Source: REEB95 sp035648735 | GTDB lineage: Bacteria; Pseudomonadota; Alphaproteobacteria; ATCC43930; CGMCC-115725 | Assembly (NCBI GenBank): GCA_035648735.1 | Contig: DASRKX010000094.1 | Coordinates: forward strand, 1 to 19,402 | Direction of reading: 5' to 3' | Length of the DNA stretch: 19,402 bases | Shown: piece by piece, positions 1 through 7,424 of the stretch | How the letters are laid out: each line of letters begins with the position of its first letter | How positions within the stretch are numbered: position 1 is the stretch's first letter | The notes under the pieces: generated by a model | Databases searched by the model: none | The model's input: only the letters and a program-made list of their open reading frames with translations | What the model was told of the DNA's origin: nothing | Translations under genes and position numbers: made by a program

Positions 1-115
1 CCTCGGTGATCTGCTCCGCCGGCACGCTGTTCTTGCGCAAATAGGCCGCCACCATCTGCGCCGTCATGCGCAGGAAATCCTCGCCAGCGGGTTTGGCGGC
101 GTTCTCATCGGCCAT
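1..115 (-). CDS. MucR/Ros-family transcriptional regulator, N-terminal part (cut by window edge)
   Basis: Only the first 38 codons are in the window; the rest lies beyond base 1. The start is the ATG at 115-113, preceded by an AGGAAAG ribosome binding site. The N-terminus reads MADENAAKPAG, then LRMTAQMVAAYLRKNSVPAE (residues 15-34), which matches the conserved start of MucR/Ros proteins (an alpha-helical region beginning with a Leu-x-Met-Thr-Ala type motif and ending in Asn-x-Val-Pro-Ala). These alphaproteobacterial proteins carry a single Cys2His2 zinc finger in the C-terminal half, which cannot be seen here. Family members silence or activate exopolysaccharide, motility and virulence genes and often repress their own gene. 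The upstream region holds a strong promoter and a dyad, which fits autoregulation (inference). Confidence 0.82.
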   Translation of the reverse strand, partial: MADENAAKPAGEDFLRMTAQMVAAYLRKNSVPAEQITE

Positions 116-148
116 ATTTCTTTCCTTTTACAGAGAAAAGGCCGCGCA

Positions 149-177
149 GCTATAGGCACAACTCGATTTTTTGTCAA
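149..177 (-). promoter_or_regulatory. Sigma-70-type promoter of the mucR-like gene
   Basis: On the minus strand a perfect -35 box TTGACA (177-172) is followed by a 17-base spacer and the -10 box TATAGC (154-149). Transcription would begin near 142, giving a leader of about 27 bases before the ATG at 115. This is the best promoter match in the window. Confidence 0.65.
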
Positions 178-216
178 TGAACTATAGTAACGTTTCCGTG
201 TGATCGAGTTTTGTGC
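156..216. repeat. Nested inverted repeat between mucR and rpiB (candidate operator)
   Basis: The left arm GCACAACTCGAT (156-167) and the right arm ATCGAGTTTTGTGC (203-216) are inverted copies except for two extra bases in the right arm. The perfect 8-base palindrome ACTATAGT (181-188) lies almost at the centre of symmetry. The left arm falls between the -10 and -35 boxes of the mucR promoter, so a protein bound there would block polymerase. The AT-rich core with TA steps suits a MucR-type protein. That MucR itself binds here is inference. Confidence 0.45.
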
Positions 217-355
217 TTCGACCGCGCTCCGATTATTGGTGCACGCCCGCCGCTCGGTCGCAACCGGGATGGCGGACGCGAAAGGTTGTGGGCCGCTGAC
301 TTATGCCGCCGATATCTGGTAGATTCGCCGCGGGGCTCAACTTTGTCCGGTTGCC

Positions 356-787
356 ATGACCGAAACGGTCGCCGTCGCCGCGGATCACGGCGGATATGAC
401 CTGAAATGCCTGCTCGTGCCGGAGCTGCGCGCGCTCGGCTACGCGCCGCTCGATCTCGGCACCGACAGCACCGCCGCGGTCGATTATCCCGATTTCGCCG
501 ACGCCGTGGCGCAAGCGGTCGCGGACGGCCGCGCCAAGCTTGGCCTGCTCATCTGCGGCAGCGGCATCGGTATGGCGATGGCGGCCAACCGGCATCGCGC
601 CGTCCGTGCCGCCCTCTGCCATGACGGCTTGACGGCCCGCCTCGCGCGCCAGCATAACGACGCCAACGTGCTCGTGCTCGGCGGGCGTATCCTCGGTACC
701 GAAGAGGCGAAGGACTGCCTCAAGAACTTTCTGACCGCCGCGTTCGAGGGCGGACGTCACGCCCGCCGCGTCGCCAAGTTTTCCTGA
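356..787 (+). CDS. rpiB: Ribose-5-phosphate isomerase B
   Basis: A 143-residue RpiB/LacAB-family sugar-phosphate isomerase that interconverts ribulose 5-phosphate and ribose 5-phosphate in the cytosolic pentose phosphate pathway. Visible signature elements are DHGG (10-13), the catalytic cysteine C67 in CGSGIGM (67-73), N78-R79, and H100 in the HNDAN segment (100-104), the ring-opening histidine of the family. The length is usual for RpiB. The ATG at 356 gives the canonical N-terminus just before the first beta strand (VAVAADHGG), but it has no strong Shine-Dalgarno sequence. It is the first gene of the plus-strand run, 22 bases before glyA, an order common in Alphaproteobacteria. No convincing promoter was found in 217-355. 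Confidence 0.93.
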   Translation: MTETVAVAADHGGYDLKCLLVPELRALGYAPLDLGTDSTAAVDYPDFADAVAQAVADGRAKLGLLICGSGIGMAMAANRHRAVRAALCHDGLTARLARQHNDANVLVLGGRILGTEEAKDCLKNFLTAAFEGGRHARRVAKFS

Positions 788-809
788 TCACAGCAAGGTT
801 TCCTCATTT

Positions 810-2105
810 ATGACCGCCTCCAAGCAAGCCCTCCTCGCCGACGGTTTCTTCACCACGCATCTCGCCGAAGCCGATCCCGAAATCAGCGGCTGGATCGACC
901 GCGAGCTGCAGCGTCAGCAGGACCAGATCGAGCTGATCGCGTCCGAGAACATCGTGTCGCGCGCCGTGATCGAGGCGCAGGGCTCGGTGCTGACCAACAA
1001 ATATGCCGAGGGACTGCCCGGCAAGCGGTACTACGGCGGCTGCGAATTCGTCGACCAAATCGAGCAGCTCGCCATCGATCGCGCCAAGAAGCTGTTCAAC
1101 TGCGCCTTCGTCAATGTGCAGCCGCATTCCGGCGCGCAGGCGAACCAGGCGGTGCTGCTGGCGCTGTTGCAGCCGGGCGACGGCATCCTCGGCATGTCGC
1201 TCGCCGCCGGCGGCCATCTGACGCACGGCGCCGCGCCCAATCTTTCCGGCAAATGGTTCCGCGCGGTGCAATACGGCGTGCGCCGCGAAGATGCGCGCAT
1301 CGACATGGACGAGGTCGAGCGCCTGGCGCGCGAGCACAAGCCGAAGCTGATCATTGCCGGCGGCTCGGCCTATCCGCGCATCATCGACTTCGCGCATTTC
1401 CGCCGCATCGCCGATTCCGTCGGCGCCTATCTCATGGTCGACATGGCCCATTTTGCCGGCCTGGTCGCGGCTGGAGTCCATCCATCGCCGCTGCCGCACG
1501 CGCATGTCGTCACCACGACGACGCACAAGACGCTGCGCGGCCCGCGTGGCGGCATGGTCCTCTCGAACGACGAGGCGATCGGCAAGAAAATCAACTCCGC
1601 CGTCTTCCCGGGATTGCAGGGCGGCCCCCTGATGCATGTCATCGCCGCCAAGGCGGTGATGCTGGGCGAGGCGATGCGGCCCGAATTCAAGGCCTATGCC
1701 CGCGCCGTGGTCGACAATGCGCGCATCCTGGCGGCGACGCTGGTCGAGCGCGGCCTCGCCATCGTTTCCGGCGGCACCGACACGCATCTGATGCTGGTCG
1801 ATCTGCGGCCGAAGAAGCTCACCGGCCGCGCCGCCGAGATCGCCCTCGAGCGCGCCGGCATCACCTGCAACAAGAACGGCATACCCTTTGATCCGGAGAA
1901 GCCCACCGTGACCTCGGGTATCCGGCTCGGCACCCCGGCGGGCACGACGCGCGGCTTCGGCCAGGCGGAGTTCCGGCTTATTGGGGAACTCATTGCGGAA
2001 ATGTTCGACGGCATGGCCGCCAACGGCGACAACAACGGCGCCGTCGAGACGGCGGTGAAGAAGCGCGTGCAGACGCTCTGCGCGCGCTTTCCGATCTATC
2101 CCTAG
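810..2105 (+). CDS. glyA: Serine hydroxymethyltransferase
   Basis: A 431-residue PLP enzyme that converts serine and tetrahydrofolate to glycine and 5,10-methylene-tetrahydrofolate, the main one-carbon source for thymidylate, purines and methionine. The conserved LIASEN (42-47), YYGG (74-77), DMAHFAGL (211-218, with the PLP-contacting aspartate and histidine) and TTTTHK (235-240) are present; K240 is the PLP-binding lysine, followed by RGPRGG. The length is normal for a bacterial SHMT. The start gives a slightly longer N-terminus than the E. coli enzyme, as is usual in Alphaproteobacteria. The gene lies between rpiB and nrdR, and its stop codon overlaps the nrdR ribosome binding site. No glycine riboswitch fits into the 22-base gap upstream. 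Confidence 0.97.
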   Translation: MTASKQALLADGFFTTHLAEADPEISGWIDRELQRQQDQIELIASENIVSRAVIEAQGSVLTNKYAEGLPGKRYYGGCEFVDQIEQLAIDRAKKLFNCAFVNVQPHSGAQANQAVLLALLQPGDGILGMSLAAGGHLTHGAAPNLSGKWFRAVQYGVRREDARIDMDEVERLAREHKPKLIIAGGSAYPRIIDFAHFRRIADSVGAYLMVDMAHFAGLVAAGVHPSPLPHAHVVTTTTHKTLRGPRGGMVLSNDEAIGKKINSAVFPGLQGGPLMHVIAAKAVMLGEAMRPEFKAYARAVVDNARILAATLVERGLAIVSGGTDTHLMLVDLRPKKLTGRAAEIALERAGITCNKNGIPFDPEKPTVTSGIRLGTPAGTTRGFGQAEFRLIGELIAEMFDGMAANGDNNGAVETAVKKRVQTLCARFPIYP

Positions 2106-2116
2106 GAGAACAATCC

Positions 2117-2575
2117 ATGCGCTGCCCGTTCTGCGGCTGCGAGGACACGCAGGTGAAGGATTCCCGGCCGACCGACGATCGCGCCGCGATCCGCCGCCGC
2201 CGCTTGTGCCCGAACTGTGCCGCGCGCTTCACCACCTTCGAGCGCGTCCAGCTCCGCGAGCTGACGGTGATGAAGAAGAATGCGCAGCGCGAACCCTTCG
2301 AGCGCGACAAGCTCGCGCGTTCGGTGCAAATCGCGCTGCGTAAGCGCCCCGTCGAGCCGGAACGCATCGAGCGCGCCATTAACTCGATCGTCCGCCAGCT
2401 CGAATCGTCGGGCGAGACCGAAATCCCGAGCGAGATGATCGGCGAGCTGGTGATGGAGACGCTGGCGGCGCTCGACCAGGTCGCCTTCGTTCGCTTCGCC
2501 TCCGTCTATCGCAATTTCCGCGAGACCAAGGACTTCCGCGAGTTCATCGGCGGCCTCGCCAGCGACAAAGAGTAA
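2117..2575 (+). CDS. nrdR: Transcriptional repressor NrdR
   Basis: A 152-residue repressor of ribonucleotide reductase genes that senses ATP and dATP. The N-terminal zinc ribbon is intact (C3, C6, C31, C34), with the basic patch RRRR (26-29) before the second pair. The ATP-cone domain covers about residues 49-139 (VMKKNAQREPFERDKL onward). Length and layout are standard. The AGGAGA at 2104-2109 sits 7 bases before the ATG and overlaps the glyA stop codon, implying translational linkage. The glyA-nrdR-ribD order is conserved in many Proteobacteria. I saw no clear NrdR box in the window, so its targets are presumably elsewhere. Confidence 0.96.
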   Translation: MRCPFCGCEDTQVKDSRPTDDRAAIRRRRLCPNCAARFTTFERVQLRELTVMKKNAQREPFERDKLARSVQIALRKRPVEPERIERAINSIVRQLESSGETEIPSEMIGELVMETLAALDQVAFVRFASVYRNFRETKDFREFIGGLASDKE

Positions 2576-2585
2576 GGCGCGGTCG

Positions 2586-3680
2586 ATGAACGACGCCGGA
2601 GCGATGCGCGCCGCGCTGACGCTGGCCCGGCGCGGGCTCGGCCAAGTCTGGCCCAACCCGAGCGTCGGCTGTGTCATCGTCAAGAACGGCGTGGTCGTCG
2701 CGCGCGGCGTAACCCAGCCGGGCGGCCGCCCGCATGCCGAGACCGAGGCGCTGGCGCGCGCCGGCCGCGGTGCCCGGGGATCTGTCGTCTATGTCACGCT
2801 CGAGCCCTGCGCCCATCGCGGCCAGACGGGACCGTGCGCCGAAGCGCTCAGCGACGCCGGCGTCGCGCGCGTGGTCGTCGCGGTCGAGGATCCCGATCCG
2901 CGTGTCCGAGGGCAGGGGATCGCCGCGCTCACCGCCGCCGGCATCAAGGTCGAGCTTGGGCTCGGCGCCGAGGAAGCGGTCGAACTCAACGCCGGATTCT
3001 TCCTGCGCGTGACCGAGGAGCGTCCGCTGGTCACGCTGAAGCTCGCCACCTCGCTCGACGGGCGTATTGCCGTGGCGGGCGGCGAGAGCAAATGGATCAC
3101 CGGCGAGCGCGCCCGCCTGCGCGCCCATCTGCTGCGCGCGACGCATGATGCCGTCATGGTCGGCAGCGGCACCGTGCTCGCCGACAATCCCGAACTGACC
3201 TGCCGCGTGCCGGGGCTGGCGCACCGTCAGCCGGTGCGCATCGTTGCCGACGGCGCATTGCGCGTGCCGCTGACCGCGCGAATTGTCGCCGAAGCGCGGA
3301 AATCGCCGACCTGGTTCATCGTCCGGCACGGCATCAACGACCGCCGCCCGGGTTATACCGCCGCCGGCGTCGAGCTCATCGACGTCAAGCCGACCGCGAC
3401 CGGCGAGACGGATTTGGGCGCGGCGCTGACGGCGCTCGCCCGCAAGGGCATCACCCGCGTGCTGGTCGAAGGCGGCGCCACGCTGGCGGCGGCGCTGATC
3501 CGCGCCGATCTGGTCGATCGCATCGCCTGGTTCCACGCGCCGTCACTGATCGGCGGCGACGGAATTGGCGCGCTCGGGCCCTTGGCGATCGCGGCACCGG
3601 GACATGCGCCGCGCTTCGAGCGCATGGGCCTCGAGATCGTCGGCGAGGATGTGCTGGAAACCCTCCGTCGCGCGGCCTAA
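2586..3680 (+). CDS. ribD: Bifunctional riboflavin biosynthesis protein RibD (deaminase/reductase)
   Basis: A 364-residue bifunctional enzyme of riboflavin synthesis that deaminates the pyrimidine released from GTP and reduces its ribosyl side chain. The N-terminal cytidine-deaminase-like domain (about 1-140) has WPNPSVGCV (22-30), the zinc motif HAE (50-52) with the catalytic glutamate E52 (H50 is a zinc ligand), and zinc cysteines C75 and C84 in the PCx(8)C pattern. The reductase domain (about 146-364) shows TLKLATSLDGRIA, GSGTVLADNP and the VLVEGGATL NADPH-site motif. Both halves look complete. The start at 2586 is 10 bases after the nrdR stop; the in-frame ATG at 2604 is a less likely alternative. 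ribE follows after 9 bases. Confidence 0.96.
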   Translation: MNDAGAMRAALTLARRGLGQVWPNPSVGCVIVKNGVVVARGVTQPGGRPHAETEALARAGRGARGSVVYVTLEPCAHRGQTGPCAEALSDAGVARVVVAVEDPDPRVRGQGIAALTAAGIKVELGLGAEEAVELNAGFFLRVTEERPLVTLKLATSLDGRIAVAGGESKWITGERARLRAHLLRATHDAVMVGSGTVLADNPELTCRVPGLAHRQPVRIVADGALRVPLTARIVAEARKSPTWFIVRHGINDRRPGYTAAGVELIDVKPTATGETDLGAALTALARKGITRVLVEGGATLAAALIRADLVDRIAWFHAPSLIGGDGIGALGPLAIAAPGHAPRFERMGLEIVGEDVLETLRRAA

Positions 3681-3689
3681 ATTGCCGCC

Positions 3690-4283
3690 ATGTTCACCGG
3701 CATCATCACCGATTTGGGCCGCGTTCGCGCCATTCGTGTCGCTGGCGACACGATTTTCGAGATCGAGACCAAGCTCGATCTGAGCGATCTCGCCCGAGGC
3801 GCGTCGATCGCCTGTTCGGGCGCCTGCCTCTCGGTGACCGAAAAGGGCGCGAACTGGTTCGCTGTCCAGGCCTCGGCCGAGACGCGCGCGCGCACCACGG
3901 TCGGCGATTGGCGGGAAGGCTCCCCGATCAATCTTGAACGTGCGCTCCGCCTGGGCGAGGAACTCGGCGGCCATATCGTGCTGGGCCATGTCGACGGCGT
4001 GGCGAAAATCGTCGCGCGCCGGCCGGAAGGCGATTCGATCCGCCTCGTCCTCGAAGCGCCGCGGCCGTTGGATCATTCCATCGCCGCCAAGGGTTCGGTG
4101 ACGCTCGACGGCGTGTCGCTCACCGTCAACGAGGTCGAGGGCCAGCGCTTTGGCGTCAATGTCATTCCGGTAACCCTGGAAAAAACCACGCTCGGCGAAT
4201 TGCAGCCGGGCGACCGCGTCAATCTCGAGATCGACGTGCTGGCGCGGTACGTCGCGCGGTTGATGGCGCGGGAGCCGGCATGA
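3690..4283 (+). CDS. ribE: Riboflavin synthase alpha subunit
   Basis: A 197-residue enzyme that dismutates two molecules of 6,7-dimethyl-8-ribityllumazine into riboflavin and the pyrimidine precursor. It opens with the family-diagnostic MFTGIITDLG and contains two lumazine-binding repeats: repeat 1 about 1-92 with GACLSVT (44-50), repeat 2 about 93-190 with GHVDG (99-103), GVSLTVN (141-147) and the closing NLEIDVLARYV (178-188). The length is typical. Its TGA overlaps the next start codon (ATGA, 4280-4283), so translation of the following ribB-like gene is probably coupled to it. No FMN riboswitch precedes it. Confidence 0.96.
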   Translation: MFTGIITDLGRVRAIRVAGDTIFEIETKLDLSDLARGASIACSGACLSVTEKGANWFAVQASAETRARTTVGDWREGSPINLERALRLGEELGGHIVLGHVDGVAKIVARRPEGDSIRLVLEAPRPLDHSIAAKGSVTLDGVSLTVNEVEGQRFGVNVIPVTLEKTTLGELQPGDRVNLEIDVLARYVARLMAREPA

Positions 4284-5395
4284 GCTTCATCGAGGTCGCG
4301 TCCCCGGTCGAGGACATCATCGAGGACGCGCGCAACGGCAAGATGTTCGTCCTCGTCGACGACGAGGATCGCGAGGACGAGGGCGACCTCGTCGTGCCGG
4401 CGCAGATGGCGACGCCGCAGGCGATCAACTTCATGGCCAAGCACGGCCGTGGGCTGATCTGCCTGGCGCTGGCGCGCGAGCGCGTCGAGCAATTGCAGCT
4501 CCCGCTGATGGCGCAACAGAACGCGTCGCGCCTGCAGACGGCGTTCACCGTCTCGATCGAGGCGCGCGACGGCGTCACCACCGGCATCTCGGCGCCGGAT
4601 CGCGCGCGCACCATCTCGGTCGCGATCGACCCGCGCAAGGGACCGCAGGACATCGTCACGCCCGGCCATGTCTTCCCGCTGATGGCGCGGGATGGCGGCG
4701 TGCTGGTGCGCACCGGCCATACCGAGGCGGCGGTCGACATTGCGCGACTCGCCGGCCTCAACCCGTCGGGCGTTATCTGCGAGATTATGAACGACGACGG
4801 CACCATGGCGCGGCGCGCGGATTTGATCGCGTTCGCCCAGTTGCACGGTCTCAAGGTCGCGACCATCGCCGATCTCATCGCCTATCGCCGCCGGCACGAC
4901 CGCATCGTCGAGCGCAAGGTCCAGACGGATTTTCCGAGCGAGTTCGGCGGGAATTGGCAGATGTCGATCTACGTCAACAAGGTCGCCTATGCCGAGCACA
5001 TCGCGCTGGTCAAGGGCGACATCGCGGCGCCGGGTCCGGTACTGGTGCGCATGCACGCGGTGAACGTGCTCGACGACGCGCTGGCCAGCACGCGTAGCGG
5101 CCGCGCCCATGTCTTGAGCGACGCAATGGCGATGATCGCCGAAGCGGGCCGCGGAGTCATTGTCCTGTTGCGCGAGCCGACCCCGTCGGCGATATCGGAC
5201 CGCGTGCGCGGCTTCCTCGACAAGGGCGTGCCGGTGCCGGAGCTGCGCGATTACGGTATCGGCGCGCAGATCCTGTTCGATCTCGGCGTGCGCGAGATGA
5301 TCCTGCTCTCCAACACCGAGCGGAATATCGTGGCACTCGACGGCTACGGCCTCCGCGTCGTCGAACGCCGCCCGATCGCCGCGAAAAAGCGGTAG
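4280..5395 (+). CDS. ribB: 3,4-dihydroxy-2-butanone-4-phosphate synthase with degenerate RibA-like domain (RibBX type)
   Basis: A 371-residue two-domain protein. The N-terminal DHBP synthase domain (about 1-205) is intact: acidic metal/substrate loop DDEDREDEGD (27-36), GVTTGISAPDRA (98-109), TPGH (127-130) and RTGHTEA (144-150). It makes the four-carbon unit for lumazine from ribulose 5-phosphate, the substrate of the neighbouring rpiB product. The C-terminal domain (about 208-371) resembles GTP cyclohydrolase II at its end (RDYGIGAQIL, 323-332; LDGYGLRV, 353-360), but the zinc-site stretch that should read R-x-H-S-E-C is RMHAVN (257-262), and there is no cysteine after C167. The EGRGIGL loop is also missing. 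It should therefore lack GTP cyclohydrolase II activity, like hybrids described as RibBX. Automatic annotation would probably call it RibBA. Confidence 0.9.
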   Translation: MSFIEVASPVEDIIEDARNGKMFVLVDDEDREDEGDLVVPAQMATPQAINFMAKHGRGLICLALARERVEQLQLPLMAQQNASRLQTAFTVSIEARDGVTTGISAPDRARTISVAIDPRKGPQDIVTPGHVFPLMARDGGVLVRTGHTEAAVDIARLAGLNPSGVICEIMNDDGTMARRADLIAFAQLHGLKVATIADLIAYRRRHDRIVERKVQTDFPSEFGGNWQMSIYVNKVAYAEHIALVKGDIAAPGPVLVRMHAVNVLDDALASTRSGRAHVLSDAMAMIAEAGRGVIVLLREPTPSAISDRVRGFLDKGVPVPELRDYGIGAQILFDLGVREMILLSNTERNIVALDGYGLRVVERRPIAAKKR

Positions 5396-5399
5396 TGCG

Positions 5400-5840
5400 A
5401 TGGCCAGGCCGCCGCATCTGCTGATCGTCGAGGCGCGCTACTACGCGCATGTTTCGGATCGCCTGCTGAACGGCGCCACGGCGGCGCTCGCCAAGGCGGG
5501 GGTTTCGCATGAACGCATTGCGGTGCCCGGCGCCTTCGAGATTCCAGGAGCCATCTCCTTCGCGGAAGTATCGGGGAAATTCGACGGCTATGTGGCGCTC
5601 GGCTGCGTCATCCGCGGCGAGACCTCGCATTACGACCATGTCTGCGGCGAATGCGCGCGTGGCATCCAGGAATTGGCGCTCGACGGCCTCGCCATCGGCT
5701 TCGGCGTGCTGACCGTCGAGAACGAGGCGCAGGCGCTCGTTCGTGCCGGCAAGAAGGACAAAGGCGGGGAGGCGGCGCGCGCCTGCCTCGCGATGATCGA
5801 GATGAAGCGCCGCTTCGCGCGCAAGAAGGCAAAACGATGA
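5400..5840 (+). CDS. ribH: 6,7-dimethyl-8-ribityllumazine synthase
   Basis: A 146-residue lumazine synthase that condenses the ribitylamino-pyrimidinedione with 3,4-dihydroxy-2-butanone 4-phosphate. Diagnostic motifs are PGAFEIPGA (43-51), the substrate loop GCVIRGETSHYDHV (68-81) with catalytic H77, and FGVLTVEN (101-108). The C-terminus is lysine-rich. The ATG begins 5 bases after the upstream stop, and its own TGA overlaps the nusB ATG by 4 bases (5837-5840). It acts directly after RibD and the RibB domain, and before RibE, in the same operon. Confidence 0.96.
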   Translation: MARPPHLLIVEARYYAHVSDRLLNGATAALAKAGVSHERIAVPGAFEIPGAISFAEVSGKFDGYVALGCVIRGETSHYDHVCGECARGIQELALDGLAIGFGVLTVENEAQALVRAGKKDKGGEAARACLAMIEMKRRFARKKAKR

Positions 5841-6349
5841 GCGCCGCGAAGCATGCCGGCGACCCGTCCGGTCGTCACCGCACCGCCGCGCGGCTCGCCG
5901 CGGTGCAGGCGCTCTATCAGATGGAGCTCGCCGACGAGGAGCCGCAAAGCGTGATCGCCGAGTTCGTCCGCCACCGCCTTGGCCAGCCCGCCGAGGGGCC
6001 GGGCTACGGCGAGGCCGACCGCGGCTTCTTCGAGCAGCTGGCCGGCGGCACGGCCGAGCATCGTGACGAAATCGACCGCGCGATCGTTTCGGCGCTGACG
6101 CCCGACTGGCCGCTCAATCGCCTCGAAGCGGTGCTGCGCGCCATTCTGCGCTGCGGCGTTTTCGAGCTGTCGCATCGGCGCGACGTGCCGCCGCAGATCG
6201 CGATCAACGAATATCTCGACATCGCGCATGCGTTTTTCGCGGGCAAGGAGCCCGGCATGGTCAATGGCGTACTCGACAAGATCGCGCGCGGCTGTCGCGC
6301 CGAGGAAATGAAGGAGAGCCGGCGTGGCCTCGAGCCCGCCGCTCGATGA
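5837..6349 (+). CDS. nusB: Transcription antitermination factor NusB
   Basis: A 170-residue all-helical NusB, the partner of NusE (ribosomal protein S10) that binds boxA RNA and prevents premature termination in rRNA operons. The N-terminal RTAARLAAVQALYQME carries the family's Arg-x-x-Ala-x-Gln-x-Leu-Tyr pattern. NRLEAVLRAILRCGVFEL and IAINEYLDIAHAF, followed by FVNGVLD-like MVNGVLDKIAR, are the classic C-terminal signatures. The chosen start overlaps the ribH stop as ATGA; the reading frame is open further upstream, but that part is a shadow of ribH. The gene also overlaps the GTG start of thiL by 26 bases. A ribH-nusB-thiL order is widely conserved in Proteobacteria. Confidence 0.95.
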   Translation: MSAAKHAGDPSGRHRTAARLAAVQALYQMELADEEPQSVIAEFVRHRLGQPAEGPGYGEADRGFFEQLAGGTAEHRDEIDRAIVSALTPDWPLNRLEAVLRAILRCGVFELSHRRDVPPQIAINEYLDIAHAFFAGKEPGMVNGVLDKIARGCRAEEMKESRRGLEPAAR

Positions 6350-7325
6350 ATTCGCGCGCATCGCGCGCTTCTTCGCGCCGCTCGCCGCACCCGGCGGATT
6401 GAAGCTGCTCGACGACGCGGCGCTGCTCGCAGGACCCGCCGGATTCCAATACGTCCTCACGGCCGACGCCATCGTCGAAGGCATCCATTTCCGGCCGGAC
6501 GATCCGCCGGCAACCGTCGCGCAAAAGCTGCTACGCGTGAACCTCTCCGATCTTGCCGCCAAGGGCGCCGTTCCGGTGGGCTATCTCCTGACGACCGCGC
6601 TGCCGCCCGCGCATGACGAAGCTTGGCTCGCGGAATTCGCGCGCGGTCTCGCCGCCGATCAGAAGCGCTACCGAATCGGCCTGTTGGGCGGCGATTCGAC
6701 GGCGACTAGCGGGCCGGCCGTCCTGTCGCTCACCGCAATCGGCCGCGTGGCGAAAGGCCGGGCGCTGCTGCGCGCCAAAGCCAAGCCGGGCGATCGGGTC
6801 TTCGTCTCGGGGACTCTGGGTGATGCCGCCCTCGGCTTGGCCGTGTTACGGGGCGATCTCCCCGACCTCGACGCCCTCAATCTTGGCACGGGGGGGCGCG
6901 ATTTCCTGGTCCGGCGCTACCGTCTGCCCGAGCCGCGCCTCGAATTGGGCCGGCGGCTGATCGGCGCGGCGCATGCCGCCGCCGACATCTCCGATGGGCT
7001 GGTCGCCGATCTCGGCCATATCTGCAAGGCCTCGCACCTCGGCGCGATGATCGACGCGTCGTTGCTGCCGCTGTCGCGGCCGGCGCGCGCGCTGATCGGC
7101 GCCGCGCCCGAGCGGCGGCACTTGGCGCTGACGTCCGGCGACGATTACGAGTTGGTCTTCGCCGCGCCCGCGGCGGCGCGACGCCGGCTACTGGCGCTCG
7201 GCAAATCGCTCGGCGTACCGGTCACGGAAATCGGCCGCTTGGACAAGGGCAAGGGCGTTCGCATCCGCGATGCCGCCGGCCGGGAAATTACGCTGGATCG
7301 CTCCGGATATCGGCATTTCGGCTAG
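6324..7325 (+). CDS. thiL: Thiamine-phosphate kinase
   Basis: A 333-residue ATP-dependent kinase (PurM/AIRS-like fold) that converts thiamine monophosphate to the active cofactor thiamine diphosphate. Conserved elements are DDAALL (30-35, metal-binding aspartates), TADAIVEGIHF (46-56), NLSDLAAKGA (73-82), GGDST (122-126), then ADISDGL and SGDDYELVF in the C-terminal half. The start is GTG at 6324, inside the nusB 3' end, with a GGAGAG ribosome binding site a few bases upstream; no better in-frame ATG precedes the first conserved block. It closes the riboflavin-nusB-thiL run. The following 99 bases separate it from hppA. Confidence 0.93.
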   Translation: MASSPPLDEFARIARFFAPLAAPGGLKLLDDAALLAGPAGFQYVLTADAIVEGIHFRPDDPPATVAQKLLRVNLSDLAAKGAVPVGYLLTTALPPAHDEAWLAEFARGLAADQKRYRIGLLGGDSTATSGPAVLSLTAIGRVAKGRALLRAKAKPGDRVFVSGTLGDAALGLAVLRGDLPDLDALNLGTGGRDFLVRRYRLPEPRLELGRRLIGAAHAAADISDGLVADLGHICKASHLGAMIDASLLPLSRPARALIGAAPERRHLALTSGDDYELVFAAPAAARRRLLALGKSLGVPVTEIGRLDKGKGVRIRDAAGREITLDRSGYRHFG

Positions 7326-7358
7326 GCCGAGTCGGCACTCCCTTCGGGTTGCCTCGGC
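7326..7358 (+). terminator. Possible hairpin at the end of thiL
   Basis: GCCGAG (7326-7331), directly after the thiL stop, can pair with CTCGGC (7353-7358), enclosing a smaller CCC-TTC-GGG hairpin. There is no T-run after it, so intrinsic termination would be weak at best. The remainder of 7359-7424 is the hppA leader; I see no convincing promoter in it. Confidence 0.25.
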
Positions 7359-7424
7359 TCTGCCGTTCTGGCATGTTCCGCGCGCTTTCTCCCAGACCCA
7401 AGCGATTTTCAGAGGATTTCCGAC

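Noticed and set aside
211..399. 62-codon frame before rpiB
   Set aside because: It needs a TTG start, is arginine-rich, overlaps rpiB out of frame and shows no ribosome binding site or known motif.
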